In this document: positions 1-8,893 of the stretch, piece by piece | Layout of the letters: every line of letters begins with the position of its first letter | Numbering within the stretch: the stretch's first letter is position 1 | Assembly: GCF_002356355.1 (NCBI RefSeq) | Contig: NZ_AP018052.1 | Span: forward strand, 3,026,501-3,090,500 | Direction: 5' to 3' | Length of the DNA: 64,000 bases | DNA from: Thiohalobacter thiocyanaticus | GTDB lineage: Bacteria; Pseudomonadota; Gammaproteobacteria; Thiohalobacterales; Thiohalobacteraceae | Made by a program: the position numbers and the translations under genes | Notes under the pieces: model-generated | What the model saw: only the letters and a program-made list of their open reading frames with translations | What the model was told of the DNA's origin: nothing | The model's database searches: none

Positions 1-139
1 GCTCCGCGGCCGCATGCCCGTCCGCCGGCGCGTGATACACATGCAGATGGGCCGGCAGCAGCGACAGACACAGGAAGGCCGCGATCATGCACAGGATGAT
101 CAGCGGGTGTCTGCGTGCCATGTGTCGCCAGTAGTGCAT
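1..139 (-). CDS. Putative exported protein, N-terminal fragment
   Basis: Only the first 46 codons lie in the window; the rest runs off the left edge. The frame opens at ATG 139 (a second in-frame ATG lies at 121). The peptide has a short Arg-rich start followed by a hydrophobic stretch (LIILCMIAAFLCLSLLPAH), which looks like a signal peptide or membrane anchor, then a His-rich segment (HLHVYHAP, GHAAAE) that could bind metal. Family not recognised. It is divergent from ybeD, from which it is separated by a palindromic repeat. The call rests on the signal-like hydrophobic profile and GC-rich codon use only. Confidence 0.5.
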   Translation of the reverse strand, partial: MHYWRHMARRHPLIILCMIAAFLCLSLLPAHLHVYHAPADGHAAAE

Positions 140-278
140 AGCGGTTTCAGCCTACCGGCCGCGGGCCCTGGAAACAAGGGGAAAGGCAGGCAGTCGCCAT
201 AGGACAGCGGCGCACCCCGCCCCCGGCCATGCACGGATTGCCGGAAACGCTGCGCGTATCCCGGCTTGCACAACCATC

Positions 279-354
279 CGTCATTCCCGCGAAGGCAGGA
301 ATCCACGGCTCGGAGAACTCACAAACATGGATCCCCGCCTTCGCGGGGATGACG
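279..354. repeat. Family C palindromic element, copy 1
   Basis: Two inverted arms of about 27 bases (279-305 and 328-354) starting CGTCATTCCCGCG and ending CGCGGGGATGACG enclose a 22-base linker. The arms differ slightly (ATTCC against ATCCC), so each arm also folds as its own hairpin. Related copies occur near 25972, 39552, 40681, 57745 and 58674. The rest of the 318-base gap from 140 to 457 shows no gene. Confidence 0.85.
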
Positions 355-444
355 CGGCTGAAGTAAGCGAGGTCACGAATTTCTCCGGGCTTTCGGAGTC
401 GGAAGCCTTCCGAACCGGGTCTGAAAACCCGCGCGGTTTCGCGA

Positions 445-458
445 TATACTTCCAAGCA
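445..458 (+). promoter_or_regulatory. Putative -10 box that would give a leaderless ybeD mRNA
   Basis: TATACT at 445-450 lies eight bases before the ATG at 458, so transcription would start at or next to the A of the start codon. No Shine-Dalgarno sequence fits in the eight bases between them. The matching -35 region (around 422-428) is weak. This is inferred from sequence only. Confidence 0.35.
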
Positions 459-727
459 TGGATTCCGACGACGAAACCCTGCTGGAATTCCCCTGCGATT
501 TCCCCATCAAGGCCATGGGCGCCTGGACCGAGGAGTTCGAGGGTCTGGTGGTCAGCCTGGTGCGGCGCCACGTGCCGGACCTCGGCGAGGGCGCGGTGCG
601 CACCCAGGCCTCGGCCAAGGGCAACTACCTTTCCGTAACCGTCACGGTGCGCGCCACCAGCAAGGACCAGCTCGATGCCATCTATCGCGAACTGACCGCG
701 GCCGATGAAATCGTGATGGTCTTATGA
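458..727 (+). CDS. ybeD: YbeD/DUF493 family protein
   Basis: A protein of 89 residues that matches the small YbeD (DUF493) family in length and pattern: an N-terminal [14 protein letters not shown] segment, a central basic stretch (SLVRRHVPD) and a C-terminal [21 protein letters not shown] strand-helix. YbeD has an ACT-like ferredoxin fold; its biochemical role is not settled, but it is commonly encoded next to lipB. The stop codon overlaps the lipB start in an ATGA arrangement, indicating translational coupling. No Shine-Dalgarno sequence precedes the start (see the -10 box at 445), which is unusual, but no other start fits the family length. Confidence 0.88.
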   Translation: MDSDDETLLEFPCDFPIKAMGAWTEEFEGLVVSLVRRHVPDLGEGAVRTQASAKGNYLSVTVTVRATSKDQLDAIYRELTAADEIVMVL

Positions 728-1362
728 CCTCAGTGGACAAGCTGATCGTGCGCGACCTGGGCCTGCGCGACTATGAACCGGTCTGGCGGGCAATGCAGGA
801 CTTCACCGCCAACCGCGGCCCCGACACACCCGACGAGCTCTGGCTGGTCCAGCACCCGCCGGTGTTCACCCTGGGCCAGGCGGCGAAGCCGGAGCATCTG
901 CTCGCCCCCGGCGACATCCCAGTGGTGCAGATCGACCGCGGCGGTCAGGTGACCTACCACGGCCCGGGCCAGCTGGTGGCCTACCTGCTGGCAGACATCC
1001 GCCGCCGCGGGCTCGGCGTGCAGGCCCTGGTGCGCAAGCTGGAACAGGCCATCATCGAGGTGCTGGCGGGTTACGGCATCGAGGCCTGGGCCGATCGCGA
1101 GGCCCCCGGGGTCTATGTCGAGGCCGGCAAGATCGCCGCCCTGGGCCTGCGCATCAAGCGCGGCGGCAGTTATCACGGCCTGGCCTTCAACATCGACATG
1201 GACCTGGAACCCTTCTCCCGCATCAACCCCTGCGGCCACCCCGGCATGGCCGTTACTCAGTTGAAAAACCTTGGGATTTCCCATGATATCCACAGGGTGG
1301 CGGCGGACCTGGTCTCGCAAATCACCCGTGAAATGGGCTACACTGGGGCCTCCTCCGATTGA
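724..1362 (+). CDS. lipB: Octanoyltransferase LipB
   Basis: Transfers the octanoyl group from octanoyl-ACP to lipoyl-domain lysines, the first step of de novo lipoate attachment in the cytoplasm. The 212-residue sequence carries the family signature [16 protein letters not shown] (about residues 72-87). Lys136 in the AGKIAALG motif and Cys170 in NPCGHPG correspond to the catalytic Lys/Cys pair of the family (K135/C169 in E. coli). The start overlaps the ybeD stop by four bases, and lipA follows 63 bases downstream on the same strand, so the three genes probably form one operon. Likely targets in this window include GcvH at 45 kb. Confidence 0.97.
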   Translation: MTSVDKLIVRDLGLRDYEPVWRAMQDFTANRGPDTPDELWLVQHPPVFTLGQAAKPEHLLAPGDIPVVQIDRGGQVTYHGPGQLVAYLLADIRRRGLGVQALVRKLEQAIIEVLAGYGIEAWADREAPGVYVEAGKIAALGLRIKRGGSYHGLAFNIDMDLEPFSRINPCGHPGMAVTQLKNLGISHDIHRVAADLVSQITREMGYTGASSD

Positions 1363-1425
1363 GCAACACCCCGCCCCGCCGCGGGAATCGGCAATTTTTC
1401 TCCCCGTACATCAGGTAGTCAGCAG

Positions 1426-2370
1426 ATGAACGAGACCCCGATCAAGCGCCAGCGCGGCGCCGACAAGACCGCCCGCATCCCGATCAAGATCGAGCCGACC
1501 GAGAAGCCGCTGCGCAAGCCCAAATGGATCCGCGCCAAATCCCCGGCCGGCCCCGAGGTGCAGCGGCTCAAGCAGGTGTTGCGCGACAACCGCCTCTACA
1601 CCGTGTGCGAGGAGGCCTCCTGCCCCAACCTGGGCGAGTGCTTCGGCCACGGCACGGCGACCTTCATGATCATGGGCGACATCTGCACCCGGCGCTGCCC
1701 CTTCTGCGACGTCTCCCACGGCCGGCCCGATCCGCTGGATACCGAGGAGCCGCTCAACCTGGCCCGCACCATCAAGGCCATGGGCCTGAACTATGTGGTC
1801 ATCACCTCGGTCGACCGCGACGACCTGCGCGACGGCGGCGCCGGCCACTTCGTCGCCTGCATCGGGGCGGTGCGCGAGCACAACCCGCAGACCACGGTCG
1901 AGGTGCTGGTGCCCGACTTCCGCGGCCGCATGGACCGGGCGCTGGACATCTTCACCCAGGCACCGCCGGACGTGTTCAACCACAACCTGGAGACGGTGCC
2001 GCGCCTGTACAAGAAGGCCCGTCCCGGTGCCGACTACCAGTGGTCGCTGGATCTGCTGCAGAAGTTCAAGGCCACCCATCCGCAGGTGCCGACCAAGTCC
2101 GGGCTGATGCTGGGCCTGGGCGAGGCATTCGACGAGGTGGTCGAGGTGATGCGCGACCTGCGCGCCCACGACTGCGACATGCTGACCCTGGGCCAGTACC
2201 TGCAACCCAGCCTGCACCACCTGCCGGTGGATCGCTTCGTCACTCCCGAGGAGTTCGACCGCCTGGGTGAAGTGGCGCGTGAGTTGGGCTTCAAGCAGGT
2301 CGCCAGCGGCCCGATGGTGCGCTCCTCCTATCACGCCGATCAGCAGGCAGCGGGCACCTTCAGCAGTTAA
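1426..2370 (+). CDS. lipA: Lipoyl synthase LipA
   Basis: Radical-SAM enzyme that inserts two sulfurs into the protein-bound octanoyl chain made by LipB. The 314-residue product has both cluster motifs: the auxiliary cluster cysteines C61, C66 and C72 ([12 protein letters not shown]) and the radical-SAM triad C87, C91 and C94 (CTRRCPFC). The C-terminal RSSYHAD segment holds the serine that completes the auxiliary cluster in this family. The N-terminal extension is rich in Lys and Arg, as is usual. It follows lipB in the same direction and ends an apparent ybeD-lipB-lipA unit. No clear terminator is visible after it. Confidence 0.98.
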   Translation: MNETPIKRQRGADKTARIPIKIEPTEKPLRKPKWIRAKSPAGPEVQRLKQVLRDNRLYTVCEEASCPNLGECFGHGTATFMIMGDICTRRCPFCDVSHGRPDPLDTEEPLNLARTIKAMGLNYVVITSVDRDDLRDGGAGHFVACIGAVREHNPQTTVEVLVPDFRGRMDRALDIFTQAPPDVFNHNLETVPRLYKKARPGADYQWSLDLLQKFKATHPQVPTKSGLMLGLGEAFDEVVEVMRDLRAHDCDMLTLGQYLQPSLHHLPVDRFVTPEEFDRLGEVARELGFKQVASGPMVRSSYHADQQAAGTFSS

Positions 2371-2533
2371 AGCCCGCCTGACCCGAATGGCACTTACTTC
2401 AAATGACCGGTGCAAACCGGGTTAAGCAAGCGCCATTCCTGTCTGACCCCGGTGTCTGTCCCTGTCCGGCGGGCATGGAATCATCTCTGTGCCCCACACC
2501 CGCCGCGCATCACAGGGATTTCCCGCTGCCGTG

Positions 2534-2545
2534 GCACAATTGTGC
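2534..2545. promoter_or_regulatory. Perfect 12-bp palindrome upstream of the PilZ genes
   Basis: GCACAATTGTGC is a perfect dyad 96 bases before the first PilZ gene, in a 270-base gap after lipA that has no gene. A local AT-rich stretch (2560-2630) follows and could hold a promoter, but no confident -35/-10 pair was found. An operator role is a guess from symmetry and position. Confidence 0.3.
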
Positions 2546-2640
2546 GACGACCGTTGCATTTCGTGATATTTGTCATACTCATGCAACACCTGACAGGGAT
2601 ATATTCCAGTTCCATACATTAATCATTGGAGCAGGAAGCC

Positions 2641-2958
2641 ATGGAGCACCGCTTTGGTCGCCGGCACGACGTTCAACTCACCACCCGGATCCATCTCGAC
2701 CAATCCCGCCCTCTGGTCGCGCTTACCCGCAACATCAGCCGTCATGGCCTCAACCTGCCCCTGACGCATCCCGACCTTGAGCCCCACCGCATGGTCGAGG
2801 TGACAATCTCCGATCCCGGCGAGGAACATCACTGGCGGACCCGCGCGCTGGTCATTCACAGTTCGGAGCGGAAAGGGACCGGCCTGGTGCTGGCGAAGGA
2901 CCTGCCGGAGGACTTCTATCGCGATGTGACCGGTTTCGGGCGCAGGCTGCAGGGATAG
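2641..2958 (+). CDS. PilZ domain protein (first of two)
   Basis: A 105-residue single-domain protein with the PilZ hallmarks: an Arg-rich N-terminus (HRFGRRHD) standing for the RxxxR motif and NISRHGLNL for the D/NxSxxG motif, followed by beta-strand segments. PilZ domains bind cyclic-di-GMP; the matching synthesis/degradation enzyme in this window is the GGDEF-EAL protein at 37-39 kb. The ATG at 2641 is chosen over an upstream TTG (2626) because GGAG at 2628-2631 sits nine bases before it. A second PilZ gene follows 75 bases later. The output pathway cannot be told from sequence. Confidence 0.85.
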   Translation: MEHRFGRRHDVQLTTRIHLDQSRPLVALTRNISRHGLNLPLTHPDLEPHRMVEVTISDPGEEHHWRTRALVIHSSERKGTGLVLAKDLPEDFYRDVTGFGRRLQG

Positions 2959-3033
2959 ACGTCCCGATACAGTCAGGAACGAAAACAATAAACGGGACAG
3001 GACAAGGCGCCCTGAATCCCGCAGAGAACAGGA

Positions 3034-3366
3034 ATGGAACAGCGACCCGAAAACCGCACAGAGAAAAGAATCCTCAGGACCATGAATGTCGTCCTGCACA
3101 AGGGCGGCAACGGACTGCTCGGCGGCAGAATCCGCAATATCAGCGGCAACGGCATCTACATCGAACTGACGCCGGAACAACGGATGAAACCCGGCGACAC
3201 CGTCAGGCTGGCCTTCAAGACCCACTTCGGTCTGCACATCGTGCCATCCCGCGTGGTGCGCGTGGATGACAGCGGCAGTGCCATGGCCTTCACCCGCAGG
3301 GACGAGCGGCTGACGGCGGCACTGGCACGGATGTCGCGGGAGGAGCCCGGTTCAACGCTGGCATAG
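3034..3366 (+). CDS. PilZ domain protein (second of two)
   Basis: This 110-residue protein has the motifs RTEKRI near the N-terminus and NISGNGIYIEL at about residues 35-45, again matching the RxxxR and D/NxSxxG pattern of cyclic-di-GMP-binding PilZ domains. It is similar in layout to its neighbour at 2641 but clearly diverged, so the pair is an old duplication or two distinct adaptors. Same strand, 75-base spacing, likely cotranscribed. The following 154 bases up to the convergent glycosyltransferase gene contain no obvious gene or terminator. Confidence 0.85.
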   Translation: MEQRPENRTEKRILRTMNVVLHKGGNGLLGGRIRNISGNGIYIELTPEQRMKPGDTVRLAFKTHFGLHIVPSRVVRVDDSGSAMAFTRRDERLTAALARMSREEPGSTLA

Positions 3367-3520
3367 ATCCGGCACCGCCTCTTGCCCGCCGCACCGCCTT
3401 GCCGCTCCAGGCAGGCGGATGGACCGGTACTGCAAACGTATGCCGGGGTGAGATCCGGCCACGACGCCAGCCATGAGTACACCTCATCCATGCTGAACCG
3501 GGTTCATCCGCGATCCGGAC

Positions 3521-4582
3521 CTACCTCAGCAGAAACCCGGCCGCCTCTTCTGCGCCATCGGCGAGGGGGGCAGACGGACGGGGGCAACGCAGCATCTGCT
3601 CCACTCGCGCAGCCAGATCCCCTGTCTCCACCTGTTGCTGCTCCACCCGCGCAATAATGCCATGCCGCTCCAGCCAGCCGGCGAGATACGGCTCCTCCGG
3701 CCAGTCGGCGCGCGGGATATACAGCATGGGGGTTGTGTTGACCGCGCATTCGGTCACGCTGCCGTAACCGATCTTGCCCAGCAGGGCGTCGCAGCTGGTG
3801 AGGATATCCGTGAACGGCATCTGCAGCGACTCGATGGCATGGCAATCGGGACGCTCCACCCGCCAGTCCTCCCGGACCAGCCAGTGCAGGCCCGGGGTTC
3901 GCGGCCACCGCTCCATAGGCAACCGGCCCTGCACCCCACCGAGCGCGATCAGCACCAGGCGGTCGTCGGGGGCAAGGCCCAGCCTGGCATCGATTGTCGC
4001 GCGGCGGTTCGCGCCCGTGCGCGCCAATGGCCCGATGGTCCGCAGGTTAACCAGATCGGGCATGGGCATGTGCGGTTCCGGTGCCAGAAACACCCGGGCA
4101 CTGTTGTAGGCCGCGAGCAGCCGTTCCCGGACCTGCCCCGCCTCGGGCCGGTCATGGAAATAGTGGCTGTGGATATCGGCCCAGTTGAGCGAGCACAGGG
4201 CCACGGCCGGCACCCCGGTGCGCTGCGCCGCAGCCAGCGGCAGGTAGGGCACATCGGCCAGCAGCAGATCGGGCCGCAGGGCATCCAGAAAGGCGGTTTC
4301 GGCCTCGAGCAGCGAATCCCACATCCGCGCCTGCGCGGCATAGGCCTCGGCACTGGCCGGCAGATCGATCTCCAGGGCCGAGCTCATCTTCAGCCCGAAG
4401 TCGGTGGCACGCATATGGTAGTGGAAGGGATGATCCAGGCGGCTGCGCAGGAAGGCCTCGGGTACCGTGGTGGCGATGTGCAGCTCGAGGTCCGGGCGAC
4501 GCGCACACAGGGCCTCGAGCACGACCAGCGCCTGAGCGGCATGGCCGTAGCCGTGGGGTGTGATGGCAGTCAGCAGACGCAT
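3521..4582 (-). CDS. GT-B fold glycosyltransferase (MurG/UGT-like), specificity unknown
   Basis: A 353-residue protein starting MRLLTAITPHGYGHAAQ: the Gly/His-rich N-terminal loop (HGYGHAAQ) is the acceptor-side signature of MurG-like and UDP-glycosyltransferase-like GT-B enzymes. The second half has LVLIALGGVQGRLP and, near residue 275, the segment GKIGYGSVTECAVNTTPMLYIPR, which matches the nucleotide-sugar binding pattern (GxGTxxE...G.P....P). The ATG at 4582 is preferred to an upstream TTG (4588). It is the last gene of a minus-strand run with the M14 deacylase (15-base gap), the carboxylate-amine ligase and murU, so it may act on the same metabolite. Donor and acceptor are unknown. Confidence 0.75.
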   Translation of the reverse strand: MRLLTAITPHGYGHAAQALVVLEALCARRPDLELHIATTVPEAFLRSRLDHPFHYHMRATDFGLKMSSALEIDLPASAEAYAAQARMWDSLLEAETAFLDALRPDLLLADVPYLPLAAAQRTGVPAVALCSLNWADIHSHYFHDRPEAGQVRERLLAAYNSARVFLAPEPHMPMPDLVNLRTIGPLARTGANRRATIDARLGLAPDDRLVLIALGGVQGRLPMERWPRTPGLHWLVREDWRVERPDCHAIESLQMPFTDILTSCDALLGKIGYGSVTECAVNTTPMLYIPRADWPEEPYLAGWLERHGIIARVEQQQVETGDLAARVEQMLRCPRPSAPLADGAEEAAGFLLR

Positions 4583-4597
4583 GGGCAAGGGATGGTT

Positions 4598-5620
4598 TCA
4601 GTCCTGCTCCGGCGGCACCAGTTCGTAGCGCTCCATCAGGTAGCACAGGCAGTCCTGACGCACGATGCGCTCATCCAGGGTGAACATGGAGGGCATGACC
4701 GGGCGCCGCAGCCGCAGCCGGTCATCTTCAATGTAGAAGTACGCGTCCCATACATTGCGGCCGCGCTCGTCACGCGCTTCCAGCAGTTCCCCGCCGACGC
4801 CGTTCACCCGCGCCAGCTCGGTGCCCGTGGACAGTTCACGGAAGTTCAGATGATCGATATCGGGCAGGAAGTCCAGGGCCGCACCCGGGCGACCGAACCC
4901 GAAGTCGATCCCGTCCGGCACCTTGACCGTGACCACGGTATGGAACAGATCGATGTCATGCGGGGCCACCGGATGCACCGGAATCTCCGAAAGGTGCAGC
5001 GCCGCCTCGATGAACTCCATGGCATGGTCCACGCCATGGGCCTGGCCCGGACGTCCGCATTCCACTGTCACCGACGGGCACAGGGGCGCGAAGGCCAGCG
5101 AGGCCACGCCGCGCGGACGGGTGAAGTAGACCAGGGTGCGCGAGAACAGGGTCGCCAGGTGGAAATAGCGGTGATCGATGCGGTTGACGCAGGCGTAATG
5201 CGGATTCAGGCCGGTATTGTTGTGCACGTCGATGGCCGCGAATACCCTGCGCGCCTCCATCTGCTGCACCACCTCGCGCAGCATGGCCTGCTCGGCGCAT
5301 TCCGGCTGCTCGCTGCCGGGCCAGACCCGATTGTAGTCGGGCTGACCGTCCAACCGCCGACGACCCTGAGCGGCGGCAGCAACATTGCCGAAGAAGATCG
5401 ACAGGCCCCGCGGCAGTTCCCGACCCTGATACTTGTTCAGCAGCTTGCGCACGGCATAGAAGCCCGTGTCTTCGTTGCCGTGCAGCAGCACTGAGACGAA
5501 CAGGGGCGCTTCCTGCCGCCCCGGCAGGTGCAGCAGGGTGGGACCGCCGAACAGCGCCTCCAACTCGGTGGCCTCGGCGCTCAACAAACCATCGGGTATC
5601 CGTTCGCTGATATTGAGCAT
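4598..5620 (-). CDS. M14-family deacylase (AstE/AspA-like)
   Basis: A 340-residue zinc hydrolase of the succinylglutamate desuccinylase/aspartoacylase group. Visible motifs are VLLHGNEDTG (about residues 44-53), with the HxxE zinc ligands, DVHNNTG (about 151-157), holding the third histidine, and VTVECGRPGQ (about 205-214), with the catalytic-type glutamate. These enzymes split an acyl or aminoacyl amide bond. The gene lies six bases after the carboxylate-amine ligase and 15 bases before the glycosyltransferase. A ligase that makes an amide next to a hydrolase that breaks one suggests formation and turnover of a small amide metabolite. Actual AstE function (arginine catabolism) is unlikely, because no ast genes are near. 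Confidence 0.78.
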   Translation of the reverse strand: MLNISERIPDGLLSAEATELEALFGGPTLLHLPGRQEAPLFVSVLLHGNEDTGFYAVRKLLNKYQGRELPRGLSIFFGNVAAAAQGRRRLDGQPDYNRVWPGSEQPECAEQAMLREVVQQMEARRVFAAIDVHNNTGLNPHYACVNRIDHRYFHLATLFSRTLVYFTRPRGVASLAFAPLCPSVTVECGRPGQAHGVDHAMEFIEAALHLSEIPVHPVAPHDIDLFHTVVTVKVPDGIDFGFGRPGAALDFLPDIDHLNFRELSTGTELARVNGVGGELLEARDERGRNVWDAYFYIEDDRLRLRRPVMPSMFTLDERIVRQDCLCYLMERYELVPPEQD

Positions 5621-5626
5621 GTCGGT

Positions 5627-7060
5627 TCAGATATCCCACTCATGCACCGGCGTATCGGTGCGCTGACGCTCCAGGCAGGCCTCGGTCAGCCCCTGCCAGT
5701 CACGACCGTGCCGGGCCACCCAGGCCCGCTGCCAGGCGGCGCCGTTGCAGCCGTTGCGCAGGCGCTGCCTGATGATCCCGGTGTAGTGCTCGATGTCATC
5801 GCCATCCAGTTCCAACCGCTCCAGCCCACGGCGTGCCAGCGGCAGCAGTTTGTCGACCAGCAGGGCCTGCATGCGTACCCGCTTCCCGTCGAACCAGGTG
5901 ACCTGGGCCTCCAGGCCGTGGCGCGCGGCGGCGTAGAAATTGTCACGTGCAGTGGCAAAGGGCAGCCGCCATTCCAACACCTCGTCACGCTCGCCCAATT
6001 CGAAGATCAGGCCGTAGAAGAAAGCGGCATTGGCGATGCCGTCGGCCAGGGTCGGGCCGGCCGGGATCACCCGGTGTTCGATGCGCAGGTGCGGGGTGCC
6101 GTCGTCGTCGAAGCCGATCAGCGGCCGGTTCCAGCGCCAGATGGTCCCGTTGTGCAGGCGCAGGTGAGCCAGCTGCTCCGGCGGCACATCGTATTCGATC
6201 GGCAGCAGCACCGGAAAGTGGTCGCAGTTCTCCTGGAAGGTCTCGAACAGCGAGCCGTGCACATAGCCGGTGCCGAAGCTGACCCGGTGCACCGGGCCGT
6301 GAGAGGCGGCGGCGTGGCCGCCGACCTCGACCGACTGCTCGAACACCGGGATGCGGGTCTCGTCCCACAGGTCGCGCCCGAACAGGTAGGGCGAGTTGGC
6401 GGACACGGCGACCAGCGGCGCCGACAGCATCTGCGCCAGGTTGTAGTAGCGGGCGGCACGGTCGAGATTGACCTTCAGGTGCAACTGGAAGGAGGTCGAG
6501 GCGGATTCCAGCATCACGTCCCGGTGTTCGGTGCGCAGGGTCTCGTTGCCGCGGATGTCCAGCCGCAGCGGCCGGCCCTGGCGCTGCAGCAGCACCTGTT
6601 CGTTCAGCGCCCGGTAGCGTTTCATCTCCGACATGTTGGCCATGACCAGATGCCGGTCCTCCAGCGTGGGCAGAATACCGGTCATCAGCAGCCGGGCATC
6701 GAAGTCCTCGGCCACGTGGTAGCAGTGCTCCCAGGTGCGGCGCAGGTCGGCATGCAGCTTCGACAGGGCCGTGCCGGTCAACGACTGGGGATGCACGTTG
6801 AGTTCGATATTGAAGCGGGCCAGTTCGGGCACGGCCATGGGGTCGTTGAGGGTTCGTAGATACTCGGTGTTGATGGGCGCCGGCTGCGCCTCGCGGTCGA
6901 TCAGCCAGGCTTCCAGTTCCAGCCCGATCACCCGGTCGCGGGTGGAGAAGGCCCCGTCGCGGAACCACTCCGCCAGGCGCAGGGTCTCGTTGCGCACGCG
7001 CTCCCGGAAGCTGTCGAAATCGGCGCTGCTGAAATGGTACTGCTGGATCTCCTGGCCCAT
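5627..7060 (-). CDS. GCS2-type glutamate-cysteine ligase-like carboxylate-amine ligase
   Basis: The 477-residue product has GLELEAWLIDRE (about residues 45-56), the E-x-E metal-site motif at the start of the glutamate-cysteine ligase fold, followed by FNIELNVHPQSL and a C-terminal half with ASTSFQLHLKVNLD, all typical of the GCS2/YbdK branch. These enzymes activate a carboxylate with ATP and join it to an amine; the substrate varies. The ATG at 7060 sits one base after the murU stop; an upstream TTG (7087) would overlap murU and is rejected. True gamma-glutamylcysteine synthesis is possible, but the company of cell-wall salvage genes and a deacylase argues for another amide product. Confidence 0.75.
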   Translation of the reverse strand: MGQEIQQYHFSSADFDSFRERVRNETLRLAEWFRDGAFSTRDRVIGLELEAWLIDREAQPAPINTEYLRTLNDPMAVPELARFNIELNVHPQSLTGTALSKLHADLRRTWEHCYHVAEDFDARLLMTGILPTLEDRHLVMANMSEMKRYRALNEQVLLQRQGRPLRLDIRGNETLRTEHRDVMLESASTSFQLHLKVNLDRAARYYNLAQMLSAPLVAVSANSPYLFGRDLWDETRIPVFEQSVEVGGHAAASHGPVHRVSFGTGYVHGSLFETFQENCDHFPVLLPIEYDVPPEQLAHLRLHNGTIWRWNRPLIGFDDDGTPHLRIEHRVIPAGPTLADGIANAAFFYGLIFELGERDEVLEWRLPFATARDNFYAAARHGLEAQVTWFDGKRVRMQALLVDKLLPLARRGLERLELDGDDIEHYTGIIRQRLRNGCNGAAWQRAWVARHGRDWQGLTEACLERQRTDTPVHEWDI

Positions 7061-7061
7061 G

Positions 7062-7754
<693 letters not shown>

Positions 7755-7801
7755 TTAACCACAAAACGGACAATCGACACAAAGAAGCGGGGGCGTCCCT
7801 C

Positions 7802-8788
7802 TCAGCCAAGGCCCGGCAGCACCCGCGCGCGGATGAACTCGCCCAAGGGACGCAACTCGTCGTAGTCCGGTGCGACCTCGACGATGTAGCCCAGGGTGCG
7901 GGGAATATCCTTGAGATAGCCGGGCTTGCGGTCACGCAGGTTGAGGCGGGCGAAAATGCCGACGGCCTTCAGATGCCGCTGCACCCCCATCCAGTCGAAC
8001 CAGCGCAGGAAATCCTGTTCGGTCGCGGCCTCCGGGGCCAGCACGCCGGAGCGGATGGCCAGTGCCCGGTAACCCAGCGCCCAGGTATTGACCTGCTCGC
8101 GCGGCCAGGCGATGTAGCAGTCGCGCAGCAGCGAGACCAGGTCGTAGGTCAGCGGGCCGCGCACCGCATCCTGGAAATCGATAATGCCGGGATTCTGGGT
8201 GGGCAACAGCATCAGGTTGCGGGAATGATAGTCCCGGTGCACGAACACCTGCGGCTGTTGCAGTGCAGTGTCGATCAGGCCGGCGAAGGCCGTCTCCAGC
8301 AGATCACGGTCGGCGGCGGTCAGTTCGAGACCGAGTTGACGCTGCAGCAGCCAATCGCTGAACAGGCGCATCTCGCGGTCCAGCAGTTCGGTGTCGTAGG
8401 GCGGCAGCCCCTTCGTGTCGGCACCGGCCTGCATGGCCACCAGGGCCTCGAGGGCGTCACCATACAATCCCTCCACGGTGTCCGCGTCCAGTGCGTCGAG
8501 ATAGAGGGTATGGCCCAGGTCGCCCAGCAGCACGAAGCCCTGGGCCAGGTCCTGCTCCAGCACGCCGGGCACGCTGACCCCGGCCTCCTGCAGCCGAGCG
8601 GCGATATCGACGAAGGGCGCGCTGTCCTCCTTCTCCGGCGGCGCGTCCATGACAATACGGGTGGACTCGCCGTCGGTCAGGCGGAAATAACGGCGGAAAC
8701 TGGCATCGGCCGAGGCCGGCTCGATGGCGTCGAAAGGCTGGCCGATGTCGGCGAGCCATTGTTTGAGTTGTTCCAGACGTTGGTCCAA
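7802..8788 (-). CDS. amgK: N-acetylmuramate/N-acetylglucosamine kinase AmgK
   Basis: A 328-residue aminoglycoside-phosphotransferase-fold kinase. VFVHRDYHSRNLMLL (about residues 187-201) is the catalytic loop with the base Asp, and GIIDFQDAVRGP holds the metal-binding Asp. AmgK phosphorylates MurNAc (and GlcNAc) at C1 in cell-wall recycling and feeds MurU directly downstream. The start is a TTG at 8788, supported by AAGGAGT six bases before it; no ATG is close. The 5' side is filled by a family A repeat and the end of the RND pump gene. Confidence 0.92.
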   Translation of the reverse strand: MDQRLEQLKQWLADIGQPFDAIEPASADASFRRYFRLTDGESTRIVMDAPPEKEDSAPFVDIAARLQEAGVSVPGVLEQDLAQGFVLLGDLGHTLYLDALDADTVEGLYGDALEALVAMQAGADTKGLPPYDTELLDREMRLFSDWLLQRQLGLELTAADRDLLETAFAGLIDTALQQPQVFVHRDYHSRNLMLLPTQNPGIIDFQDAVRGPLTYDLVSLLRDCYIAWPREQVNTWALGYRALAIRSGVLAPEAATEQDFLRWFDWMGVQRHLKAVGIFARLNLRDRKPGYLKDIPRTLGYIVEVAPDYDELRPLGEFIRARVLPGLG

Positions 8789-8810
8789 GCATACTCCTTG
8801 TTATCAGACC

Positions 8811-8893
8811 GTAGGATGGGTGGAAGCGCGAAGCGCTGTAACCCATCAACATGGCAGACGACGATGGGTTGCGCTGCGCTCCACCCATCCTAC
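8811..8893. repeat. Family A REPIN-like element, copy 1 (GGATGGGT subtype)
   Basis: Starts GTAGGATGGGTGG and ends CCACCCATCCTAC, with two internal hairpins (each pairing GATGGGT with ACCCATC) around a short linker. It fills the gap between amgK and the RND gene. Read on the minus strand, its first TAG (8892-8890) is the stop codon of the RND pump. Confidence 0.9.

Noticed and set aside
4598-5620. Calling the M14 protein succinylglutamate desuccinylase (AstE)
   Set aside because: No other arginine succinyltransferase pathway gene is present, and the neighbours point to another substrate.
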